Shown piece by piece: positions 1 through 6,605 of a stretch of 6,605 nt of DNA (position 1 is the first letter of the stretch; each line of letters starts with the position of its first letter). The notes under the pieces were generated by a model. The model did no database searches. It saw only the letters and a list, made by a program, of their open reading frames with translations, and was not told where the DNA came from. This stretch comes from an uncultured Clostridia bacterium (GTDB lineage Bacteria; Bacillota; Clostridia; Oscillospirales; Acutalibacteraceae), in the NCBI GenBank assembly GCA_947302895.1, contig CAMYWU010000085.1, positions 1 through 6,605 on the forward strand. The letters run 5' to 3'. Made by a program: the position numbers and the translations under genes.

Positions 1-311
1 CGGACAGAGTTTGCTGCGCAGGTAAAGGTCCGGTTGTATCATTTATGGACAGAAGAACTATTTACGACAGAGACCTTTATAAGCACGTTATGAGCGTTGC
101 TAAAGAGAATGAAATACCCTGCCAGACCAAAACTGCCGTTGCCGGCGGTAACGATGCAGGTTCTATTCAGACAAGCGGTAAAGGTTGTAAGGTATGCGCT
201 ATTTCACTTCCTTGCAGATATATTCATTCGCCCTCAAGCGTTGTTAAAAAGGAAGATATTGAAAATACTGAAAAGCTGATTTTTAAATTAACGGAAACAA
301 TATATGAGTGA
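1..311 (+). CDS. M42-family metallo-aminopeptidase (glutamyl aminopeptidase / 'endoglucanase M' type), C-terminal part
   Basis: This is the 3' end of a gene that begins outside the window; about 102 residues are visible, read from base 3. M42 peptidases are cytoplasmic, two-metal (Zn or Co) aminopeptidases that form large tetrahedral assemblies and trim short peptides. Three blocks typical of the family C-terminus are visible: GKGPVVSFMDRRTIYD near the left edge, GGNDAG (about 144-161; usually GGTDAG) and PCRYIHSPSSVV (about 210-245). The histidine of RYIHSP (225-227) matches the last metal ligand of the family. The other ligands and the catalytic glutamate would lie upstream and cannot be judged. 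The visible part is cysteine-rich, with six Cys. An ATG at 45 is internal (the Met of SFMDRR), not the true start. The stop codon overlaps the next gene by 8 bases. The family call is firm; the substrate is unknown. Confidence 0.9.
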   Translation, partial: DRVCCAGKGPVVSFMDRRTIYDRDLYKHVMSVAKENEIPCQTKTAVAGGNDAGSIQTSGKGCKVCAISLPCRYIHSPSSVVKKEDIENTEKLIFKLTETIYE

Positions 312-1023
312 AAAGATTAATGATTTATCTTCAATTGAGGATTGGAAGCAAAGGGATATATTTTCAATAAGAATACTTGCGCTATTAAAAGCGTACGGTA
401 TTTCATATCCTTTTGCGGTATTCTACGTTCAAAGAATTGATGATACCATAACTGCGCTTATCAGCAGGCTCGACGGTGATTATACAATCAGCACAACCCC
501 GCAGGCGGACGAGGAGGAGCTTGCTCAGTTTCTTCTCGTTGCAGGTTATTCGAGTATTATATGCGATTCCACATTAAGTCTTTTTCCGAAATACGATGAG
601 GGCATCATAATGAAAAGCGATAAAAAAATCGAGTTTTCACTTGGTGATGCAACAGTTGATGAATACCCGAAGTTGATGGATTTATACAATTTTATCGATT
701 ATAACTCCCAGGACTTCAAAGCCTGGTATGTTGACATAAGCCACAGAATACGCCATTCAACTGCAAAGGCATACACTCTTTGCAAGGAGGGAGTGGTTGT
801 ATCCTCGGGGATACTTTCTGCTATTGCAGACGGCTATTCTATTCTAAGCGCTGTCAGAACCGAGAACGAATACCGTGGCTGCGGATACGGTTCGGCGCTT
901 GTTTCATATATCTGCTCAGATGTTAAGGGAACTGTTTATCTGATGCGTGATGAGGGAATGAACGAGGATTTTTATAAAAGACTTGGATTTGAAGATATTG
1001 GAAAATGGAGAATGTTTAAATGA
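304..1023 (+). CDS. GNAT-family N-acetyltransferase with an unassigned N-terminal region
   Basis: A 239-residue protein. The C-terminal half (about 109-239) reads as a GNAT domain, which transfers an acetyl group from acetyl-CoA to an amine. The acetyl-CoA-binding motif A is seen as RGCGYGSALV (residues 191-200), fitting R/Q-x-x-G-x-G/A, after a beta-strand-like segment (YSILSAVRT). The closing GNAT signature is NEDFYKRLGFEDIG (220-233). The first 100 or so residues match no domain I recognise and may be a degenerate second GNAT-like half or a substrate-specific cap. There is no signal peptide or membrane segment, so it is probably cytosolic. ATG 304 is the first possible start, because an in-frame TAA lies at 289-291. 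The ribosome site is weak (GGAAA at 293-297), which suggests coupling to the upstream gene, whose end it overlaps by 8 bases. The substrate cannot be predicted from sequence. Confidence 0.85.
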   Translation: MSEKINDLSSIEDWKQRDIFSIRILALLKAYGISYPFAVFYVQRIDDTITALISRLDGDYTISTTPQADEEELAQFLLVAGYSSIICDSTLSLFPKYDEGIIMKSDKKIEFSLGDATVDEYPKLMDLYNFIDYNSQDFKAWYVDISHRIRHSTAKAYTLCKEGVVVSSGILSAIADGYSILSAVRTENEYRGCGYGSALVSYICSDVKGTVYLMRDEGMNEDFYKRLGFEDIGKWRMFK

Positions 1024-2291
1024 ATCCCTTTTTTAACATAGATGAAAGAATTGAAAAGGCTTCAGATAAAGCGCTTGAGCTTTGCAAGGAGCAGTTTTCA
1101 CATATTGATGAAATAACCGAGTATAATCAAAATAAGGTTCAAAAGGCATTCATAGACAATAGAATAAGCGAAACAAATTTTGTTTCTTCAACAGGTTACG
1201 GCTATGGCGATTTGGGACGTGATACGCTCGATAAGGTATGGGCTCAGGTTTTTTGCGCTGAGGATGCGCTTGTTCGCCATAATTTCACCTGCGGAACGCA
1301 CACTCTTGCAGTTGCTCTATTCGGTGTTCTTCGCCCGGGGGATAATATGCTTTGCGTAACAGGAACGCCGTATGATACCATTCATAATGTTATTGGAATA
1401 AAGGGCAGCGAAATGGGCTCTTTAAAGGATTTCGGCGTTAACTACAGCGAGGTTGCGCTTAAGAACGATAAGCCCGATTTAGAGGCTATTTCAAATGCTG
1501 TTAGCGATGATACAACAATGGTTTATATCCAGCGCAGCAGAGGCTATGAGCTTCGCCCTTCATTAAAGGTTGAAGAGATAGGCGAAATAGTTAAAACCGT
1601 TAAGGCAAAGAATCCGAATGTAATCGTTATGGTTGATAACTGCTATGGCGAATTTGTTCAGAAGCAGGAGCCCTGCGAGGTTGGCGCTGATTTGATTGCT
1701 GGCTCACTCATTAAAAATGCGGGCGGCGGAATTGCAAGAACCGGCGGTTATATTGCAGGCAGACACGACCTTGTTGAAAAATGCGCATACCGCCTTACAA
1801 CTCCGGGTCTTGGCAAAGAGGTTGGAGCAACTCTCGGTATGAACAGAGAGCTTTATATGGGGCTTTTCTATGCTCCGCATACTGTTGGTGAAGCGCTTAA
1901 ATCAGCTGTTTATATTTCCGCATTGTATGAGAGCTTCGGATACGATGTAACTCCGAAATATAACGAGGAAAGAGCGGATATCGTTCAGTCCCTCGGTCTT
2001 GAAAATGAAGAAAGTCTTGTTGCTTTTTGCCAGGGTGTTCAAAGCGGAAGTGTTATAGACAGCTATCTTCTTCCTGAGCCCTGGGATATGCCGGGCTATG
2101 ACAGCAAGGTTGTTATGGCTGCAGGCGCTTTTACGCTCGGCTCTTCAATTGAGCTTTCTGCGGATGCGCCTATAAGAGAGCCGTTTTATGCTTGGATTCA
2201 GGGCGGACTTAATTTTCATTCTGCAAAAACCTGTGCGCTTCTTGCGGCACAGCAAATGTTAAATAAAGGATTGCTGAAAAATGGAATATAA
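1020..2291 (+). CDS. PLP-dependent methionine gamma-lyase-family protein ('aluminium resistance protein', YnbB-like)
   Basis: A 423-residue, full-length, fold-type I PLP enzyme. It resembles the methionine gamma-lyase-related family that includes B. subtilis YnbB and is often labelled 'aluminium resistance protein'. Residues visible in order: SSTGYGYGDLGRD (56-68); the PLP phosphate-binding region FTCGTHTLA (89-97), usually SGTHA; the ring-nitrogen aspartate in MVDNCYGEF (D206); the probable Schiff-base lysine in GSLIKNAGGG (K232), followed by ARTGGYIAG; and the C-terminal PIREPFYAWIQGGLNF. All key PLP-site elements appear intact. The true reaction is not established for this family; C-S lyase activity on a sulphur amino acid is an inference from homology. 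ATG 1020 is forced by an in-frame TAA at 1017-1019. A GGAG at 1007-1010 serves it, and the gene overlaps its upstream neighbour by the classic 4-base ATGA. Confidence 0.92.
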   Translation: MNPFFNIDERIEKASDKALELCKEQFSHIDEITEYNQNKVQKAFIDNRISETNFVSSTGYGYGDLGRDTLDKVWAQVFCAEDALVRHNFTCGTHTLAVALFGVLRPGDNMLCVTGTPYDTIHNVIGIKGSEMGSLKDFGVNYSEVALKNDKPDLEAISNAVSDDTTMVYIQRSRGYELRPSLKVEEIGEIVKTVKAKNPNVIVMVDNCYGEFVQKQEPCEVGADLIAGSLIKNAGGGIARTGGYIAGRHDLVEKCAYRLTTPGLGKEVGATLGMNRELYMGLFYAPHTVGEALKSAVYISALYESFGYDVTPKYNEERADIVQSLGLENEESLVAFCQGVQSGSVIDSYLLPEPWDMPGYDSKVVMAAGAFTLGSSIELSADAPIREPFYAWIQGGLNFHSAKTCALLAAQQMLNKGLLKNGI

Positions 2292-2994
2292 CTATAAGGG
2301 CATTTCGCCTGAAAGCATTGAGCTTCTTTGTCTCAATTGCTTCAACGATTCAAAGCCGTTTTATGAAGAGCATAAAGAAGAGATAAAACAGGGAATAACT
2401 GTTCCTTTAAGACAGATGGTTCTTGATTTATCCGATTTGCTCTATGATATTGATGATAAAATGTATCTCGACCCTGTTCGTGCTGTTTCACGTATTGCAA
2501 GGGATACAAGGGGACACCGTTCAAAATTAAAATATCGTGAAAATATGTGGGTGTTTTTCAGAAGGTATAAAAAAGAATATCCAAGCGCACCCTTCTACTA
2601 TTTTGAGTTTTATCCGAATTCATATGGCTACGGATTGGTTTTCTGGACCTGGAAGGCTTCGGATTTCAGACTTGTTCATAAAATGATTATGGAGCAGCCG
2701 AAGCGATTCTTAAAAGCTGTTAAGGCTTGTGCGGATGCGGGATTCAGTTTTGAAACATGGGGCGACCCGTATAAAAAGGAAGTATATCCCGATGCGCCAA
2801 AGGAATTAAAGCCGTTTTTGCTTGCTAAAAACTTTGGCTTTTCTTATAAGGCATATGATATGCAGCGCATTAATTCACCAGAGATAATCAATGAAATGCG
2901 CCTTGCATTTGATGTTGCAAGACCGATGTATGAATTTATGATAGAAGCTCACACAAGAATGATGCAAGAAGGATTAATCAAACCAGAGGAGTAA
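2281..2994 (+). CDS. DUF2461 family protein
   Basis: A 237-residue protein resembling the DUF2461 (TIGR02453-like) family, whose function is unknown. Family-like traits: an N-terminal 'G-x-x-P-E-x-I-x-x-L ... N ... FYEEHKEE' segment (7-34), the block DPVRAVSRIARDTR (64-77), a following KYRENMWVFFRR (84-95), and an aromatic-rich core PFYYFEFYPNSYGYGLVFWTW (104-124). It has no signal peptide, membrane span or recognised catalytic triad. In most members RDTR is followed by F-S/T-K-D-K-S-x-Y; here it reads GHRSKLKY, so this is a divergent copy. ATG 2281 is the first start after an in-frame TGA at 2275-2277. AAAGGA at 2265-2270 is the probable ribosome site. The gene overlaps the PLP-enzyme gene by 11 bases, which suggests translational coupling. 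The family call rests on my recognition of the pattern, without a profile search. Confidence 0.8.
   Translation: MEYNYKGISPESIELLCLNCFNDSKPFYEEHKEEIKQGITVPLRQMVLDLSDLLYDIDDKMYLDPVRAVSRIARDTRGHRSKLKYRENMWVFFRRYKKEYPSAPFYYFEFYPNSYGYGLVFWTWKASDFRLVHKMIMEQPKRFLKAVKACADAGFSFETWGDPYKKEVYPDAPKELKPFLLAKNFGFSYKAYDMQRINSPEIINEMRLAFDVARPMYEFMIEAHTRMMQEGLIKPEE
2985..2991 (+). promoter_or_regulatory. Ribosome binding site of addB
   Basis: AGAGGAG lies 5 bases before ATG 2997, inside the last codons of the DUF2461 gene. It is one of the two strongest Shine-Dalgarno matches among the starts in the window and fixes the addB start. The resulting protein begins six residues before the Walker A glycine, as is usual for AddB. 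Confidence 0.8.
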
Positions 2995-2996
2995 TT

Positions 2997-5900
2997 ATGC
3001 TTAATCTGATTTACGGCAGATCGGGCTGCGGAAAAACAGAATTTGTTTTTTCTTCGATTAAAAAGCTTGTTGCCGATTCAAAATCTAATATTGTTTTAAT
3101 AACACCCGAGCAGTTTTCTTTTATATCTGAAAGAAGACTTTTGAAGGATTTGGAAGAGAAGAATATATCAAAGGTTGAAAACCTTTCTTTTTCACGCCTT
3201 TCAAACGAGATTTCAAGGCAATACGGGGGCGAAAACCTTCCTGTGCTTACCAAGGGCGCAAGGGCTGTTATGATGAAAAAGGCTATTCAGACTGTTGAGG
3301 ATAGCCTTGTTTTGTTTAATAAAAACATCAATAATAATTCTTTCATCAACAGTGCGCTTAAAATCTATGATGAAATGAAATCATGCAGGGTGTTTACCGA
3401 TGATATACTAAAAGCAAGTGAGAGTGTTGATAAGGAGATGCTCTCGTTAAAGCTAAAGGATATTGCTCTTATTATTGATGCGTATGATGCTCTTATTGAG
3501 GGAGTATATCTCGATAGTGAAAACGAGCTTACAAGGCTTTATAATAAGCTTGTAAATCTTGATTATTTCAATGGTAAAACTGTTTTTATCGACGGTTTTT
3601 CCGGCTTTGTTGCTCAGGAATATAAAATACTTGAGGTTATTCTTAAGCAAGCCGATGAGGTTTATATAACCTTCTGCACTGATAATCCGAATTGTATTGA
3701 TGAAAACAGTATGTTTTCATATGTAAATACCAATATAGGGATACTAAAAGGCGTTGCTAAAAAAATCGGCTGCGATATAAAGAGTGAAACCTATCTTAGC
3801 GAAAATAAAAGAGCGCAAAACAGCGAGCTTTCAGCTGTTGAAAAATATGCTTTTTCAAATGATGTTGAAGAGTTTGAGAATGCGCCTGAAAACATTTTTC
3901 ATTACAGCGCAAAGAATATTTCAGATGAATGTGATTATGTTGCCTGTGAAATATCAAAGCTTCTCAGAATCGGTCTCAGAGCAAAGGATATAACGGTTAT
4001 ATGTCGTGATCTTGAGAAATACCAAAAGGAATTGCAGTTTTCATTTGATAAATATAACATTCCTTATTTCAATGATGAGAGGCAGACAATTTCATCTCAG
4101 CCTTTGATAATGCTTGTTAATTTCCTAATAAGAAGCGTTATTTATTCTATGAAGAGCGAGGATATTTTTTCGCTCTTAAAAACAGGCTTAACTGCGCTTG
4201 AAGAGGAAGAAATCAATGCACTTGAAAACTATGCCTTCGTCTGGAATATAAACGGCGGAAAATGGAAAAACGATTTCACCGAAAGTCCAAAGGGCTTTAC
4301 TGATAATCTCAGTGAAAAGGATATTGCTGCGCTTGAAAAACTCAATGAAAACAGAAAGTACATAATTGATATTATTACTAAGTTTAAGTCAAAGTGCTCA
4401 AGTGCAAGCGCTCAGAGCATTTGTAAAGCTATCTATTATACACTTTTGGAATTATCAGCAAATGAAAAGCTGAAAGAACTTGCAATAAAGCTTGATGAAA
4501 GCGGAAAATCATTTTTAGCCAAGGAGCAGGAGAGAGTTTGGAATTTGCTTATGGAAATCCTTGATAAGCTCGCAGCAACGCTCGGAGAAGAAAGAATAGC
4601 TTTGAAGGATTTCTATAAGCTGTTTAATCTGATGATTTCAAACGAGGATTTGGGCTTGCTTCCTGCAGGGCTTGATAATGTTCAGCTTGGAAGTGCCGAC
4701 AGAATTAGATGCGATAATCCAAAGGTTGTTTTTGCTCTCGGAGCAAACGAAGGCGATTTTCCGCAGAGTGTTACCTCGGCTGGACTTCTTTCTGAAAGCG
4801 ACAGAGAATCGCTTATCAATAATGATTTTAAGCTTTATTCGTATGGAAAAGCCCTTAATGCTCAGGAGCTATATTTTGCATATATGACGCTCAGTTCCTC
4901 TAAGGAAAAGCTTTTCGTTTCATATGTTTCGGGCGGTGAAAAGAATAATGAATCGGTTATTGTTCGCTCGCTCAGGGATATTTTTATCAATTTAAAGACT
5001 AAATCATATAGCGAAAAACTTGATATTTCAAACATTCAAAGCGATGAGAACGCCTTTGAAATACTTGCTTCAAATTTTAAAGAAAACAATGAGTTTATAG
5101 CTTCTCTTAAGGAATACTTTTCCTCTAATGATGAATATTCATCAAGACTCAGTGCGCTTCAAAGGCTTATTGATAATGAGGATATAAAACTTGGAAGTCA
5201 AGCCCTTGCAACCGAGCTTTTTGGCAAGGATATGTTTTTGTCCGCATCAAGAATAGAGGATTACTATAACTGCGCTTTCAGATATTTCTGTAAGTTCGGT
5301 TTAAATGCACGTCCTCTTATGAAGGCTCAGCTTGACCCTATGCAAACAGGAACGGTTATCCACTATGTTCTTGAAACGATTATTAAGCAAAGAGGCAGCA
5401 GGGGACTTGCAAATCTTTCAAAAGAAGAAATAACAATTCTTGTTAATGGCATACTTGAGGATTATCTTAAAACCCGTATGGGCAACAGCGAGGAATTTAC
5501 TTCTCGTTTTAAATACCAGTTTATGCGCCTTTCAAAAATGATTGTATTTGTTGTTCAGAGGCTGAGCGATGAGTTTTCGCAATTCGATTTTGAAGCAAAG
5601 GCTTTTGAGCTCAGAATAGGCGAGATTGAAAGCGGAGACGATGTTAATTCAAAGCTCATTCCTCTTGATGATGGCGGAAGTATCAGAATTAAAGGCGCTG
5701 TCGACAGGGTTGATACCTTTGAAATGAACGGCAAACAATATATTAGAGTTGTTGATTATAAATCAGGAAATAAGGAATTTGCTATTTCTGATATTATAAA
5801 CGGCTTAAATCTTCAGATGTTCATTTATCTCTTTACTCTTTCTCAAAGCGGCGGTGAATTTGACGGCGTTTCGAGCGGCGTTTTATATATGCCATCGTCA

Positions 5901-6338
5901 AGAAAGGTATTTTCTGCTGAGAGTAACGGTAATAAGGAAATTGAAAAGCAGGAGGATAAGGACTTCAAAATGAAGGGCGTTGTTTTAAACGATGAGGAAA
6001 ACGAAATCGCCGTTCATATGGAGAAGGACCTTAAAGGAAAGTATATTCCTGTTAAGAATTCCGCAAAGGAAGGGCTCAGCGGAAGTATTGTATCCTTAGC
6101 TCAGCTTGGTGCAATTTCAAAAAAGGTTGACAGTATGATCAACCGAATGGGCGTTAATCTTCATTCGGGCTTGATTTCACAAAACCCGATTGACGGCAAG
6201 AATCATAACAGAACCTGTGAATATTGCGATTACAGCGATGTATGCAAAAACAGAAAGGAAATTGTTAAGAAAGAGCTTGAAGAAATCAGTGATATTGATG
6301 CACTTCAAATAATTTCAAAGGAGAGCGAAAATGCCTAA
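2997..6338 (+). CDS. addB: AddB, ATP-dependent helicase/nuclease subunit B
   Basis: An 1113-residue, full-length AddB (the B. subtilis protein is about 1166). With AddA it forms the Firmicute counterpart of RecBCD, which resects double-strand breaks up to a Chi site and prepares 3' tails for RecA. In B. subtilis, AddB recognises Chi and its nuclease cuts the 5'-ended strand. Visible motifs: Walker A GRSGCGKT (7-14); a Walker-B-like VFIDGFSGF (D199); VFALGANEGDFP (G582-P589), typical of the helicase-like core; and a C-terminal RecB-type nuclease domain with GTVIHYVLE (H789), GAVDRVD (D903) and VVDYKSG (D920, K922). Four cysteines for a 4Fe-4S cluster frame this domain: C759 (YYNCAFRYF), then C1074, C1077 and C1083 in C-x2-C-x5-C spacing, as in B. 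subtilis. Every key residue is present, so an active nuclease is expected. It starts 2 bases after the preceding gene and overlaps addA by 8 bases. Confidence 0.97.
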   Translation: MLNLIYGRSGCGKTEFVFSSIKKLVADSKSNIVLITPEQFSFISERRLLKDLEEKNISKVENLSFSRLSNEISRQYGGENLPVLTKGARAVMMKKAIQTVEDSLVLFNKNINNNSFINSALKIYDEMKSCRVFTDDILKASESVDKEMLSLKLKDIALIIDAYDALIEGVYLDSENELTRLYNKLVNLDYFNGKTVFIDGFSGFVAQEYKILEVILKQADEVYITFCTDNPNCIDENSMFSYVNTNIGILKGVAKKIGCDIKSETYLSENKRAQNSELSAVEKYAFSNDVEEFENAPENIFHYSAKNISDECDYVACEISKLLRIGLRAKDITVICRDLEKYQKELQFSFDKYNIPYFNDERQTISSQPLIMLVNFLIRSVIYSMKSEDIFSLLKTGLTALEEEEINALENYAFVWNINGGKWKNDFTESPKGFTDNLSEKDIAALEKLNENRKYIIDIITKFKSKCSSASAQSICKAIYYTLLELSANEKLKELAIKLDESGKSFLAKEQERVWNLLMEILDKLAATLGEERIALKDFYKLFNLMISNEDLGLLPAGLDNVQLGSADRIRCDNPKVVFALGANEGDFPQSVTSAGLLSESDRESLINNDFKLYSYGKALNAQELYFAYMTLSSSKEKLFVSYVSGGEKNNESVIVRSLRDIFINLKTKSYSEKLDISNIQSDENAFEILASNFKENNEFIASLKEYFSSNDEYSSRLSALQRLIDNEDIKLGSQALATELFGKDMFLSASRIEDYYNCAFRYFCKFGLNARPLMKAQLDPMQTGTVIHYVLETIIKQRGSRGLANLSKEEITILVNGILEDYLKTRMGNSEEFTSRFKYQFMRLSKMIVFVVQRLSDEFSQFDFEAKAFELRIGEIESGDDVNSKLIPLDDGGSIRIKGAVDRVDTFEMNGKQYIRVVDYKSGNKEFAISDIINGLNLQMFIYLFTLSQSGGEFDGVSSGVLYMPSSRKVFSAESNGNKEIEKQEDKDFKMKGVVLNDEENEIAVHMEKDLKGKYIPVKNSAKEGLSGSIVSLAQLGAISKKVDSMINRMGVNLHSGLISQNPIDGKNHNRTCEYCDYSDVCKNRKEIVKKELEEISDIDALQIISKESENA
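6317..6325 (+). promoter_or_regulatory. Ribosome binding site of addA
   Basis: AAAGGAGAG, with core AGGAG at 6319-6323, lies 7 bases before ATG 6331, inside the 3' end of addB. Its position supports the overlapping addA start and coupled synthesis of the two subunits. Confidence 0.8.
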
Positions 6339-6605
6339 GTGGACCGATCCCCAGCAAAACGCAATAGACGCACGAAACAGCAATATTCTTGTTTCAGCAG
6401 CCGCAGGTTCAGGAAAAACGGCAGTTCTTGTTGAGCGTGTTGTTAAGTTAATATGCGATGAAAAGCTTGATGCAGGCATTGATAAGCTCTTAATTGTAAC
6501 CTTTACCAATGCGGCAGCGGCTGAAATGAAAAACAGAATATCAAGAGCGCTTTATGAGATTATAAAAAAAGAACCTAATAATCATAGAGCGCTTAGTCAG
6601 CTTGC
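6331..6605 (+). CDS. addA: AddA, ATP-dependent helicase/nuclease subunit A, N-terminal part
   Basis: The first 91 residues are visible; the gene continues past the right edge (family members are usually about 1200 residues). AddA is the UvrD/RecB-like superfamily 1 motor of the AddAB complex; it also carries a C-terminal nuclease that cuts the 3'-ended strand. Visible motifs: the Q-motif region KWTDPQQNAI (3-12), Walker A AAAGSGKT (23-30) and motif Ia VTFTNAAAAEMKNRI (56-70), which contacts single-stranded DNA. These are near-canonical for AddA. The start is set by the good ribosome site and by the expected short leader before WT-x-x-Q. The gene overlaps addB by 8 bases, giving the usual Firmicute order addB-addA. 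The remaining helicase motifs and the nuclease domain lie outside the window. Confidence 0.96.
   Translation, partial: MPKWTDPQQNAIDARNSNILVSAAAGSGKTAVLVERVVKLICDEKLDAGIDKLLIVTFTNAAAAEMKNRISRALYEIIKKEPNNHRALSQL

Noticed and set aside
2077..2097. Short inverted repeat AGCCC ... GGGCT with an 11-base loop, a possible hairpin.
   Set aside because: It lies inside the conserved C-terminal half of the PLP-enzyme gene (encoding EPWDMPGY), has only a 5-bp stem and no T-run, so it is not a credible terminator or regulatory structure.
3453..3650. Minus-strand open frame of 65 codons inside addB; similar minus-strand frames at 2342-2524, 3011-3253 and 6315-6509.
   Set aside because: They lie antisense to strongly supported genes, have no recognisable domain, and their composition reflects the complementary coding frame.
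3784..3993. Plus-strand open frames inside addB at 3784-3993 and 4672-4887, and inside the peptidase gene at 97-279.
   Set aside because: These are out-of-frame shadows of well-supported genes, without domain signatures.
174..6082. AGCGG, the B. subtilis Chi sequence, found eight times on the + strand (174, 1973, 2043, 4500, 5631, 5847, 5874, 6078) and, by my reading, never on the - strand.
   Set aside because: Seven of the eight are Ser-Gly codon pairs (AGC GGN) in coding frame and the other is from GAA AGA GCG GAT, so codon use explains the strand bias. The Chi sequence of this organism is unknown and differs between Firmicutes.

Overview
The window is a compact, single-direction stretch of bacterial chromosome with moderately low GC. 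It carries six genes, all on the + strand, with essentially no intergenic DNA: neighbours overlap by 4 to 11 bases or lie 2 bases apart. The AddA/AddB type of recombination nuclease, the clostridial-type PLP protein of the methionine gamma-lyase family, and A/T-rich codons with purine-rich ribosome binding sites all suggest a Firmicute of class Clostridia, possibly a gut Oscillospiraceae/Ruminococcaceae-like lineage. That placement is an inference from gene content, not from a marker gene.

Layout, left to right: (1) the C-terminal part of an M42-family metallo-aminopeptidase (1-311, start outside the window); (2) a 239-residue protein with a C-terminal GNAT acetyltransferase domain (304-1023); (3) a 423-residue PLP-dependent enzyme of the methionine gamma-lyase / 'aluminium resistance protein' family (1020-2291); (4) a 237-residue DUF2461-family protein (2281-2994); (5) full-length addB (2997-6338); (6) the N-terminal 91 residues of addA (6331-6605, running off the right edge).

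The best understood unit is addBA. AddB and AddA form the helicase-nuclease that processes double-strand DNA ends for recombinational repair in Firmicutes. AddB here keeps its Walker A motif, nuclease residues and four iron-sulphur cysteines, so it looks functional. The four upstream genes have no obvious link to DNA repair. They look like metabolic or housekeeping genes that share the transcription unit, probably with translational coupling at the overlaps.

I see no RNA gene, mobile element, CRISPR array, long repeat, terminator or intergenic promoter. There is no gene-free stretch longer than 2 bases. I regard this as an ordinary chromosomal region; the findings are modest points about family divergence and gene order.
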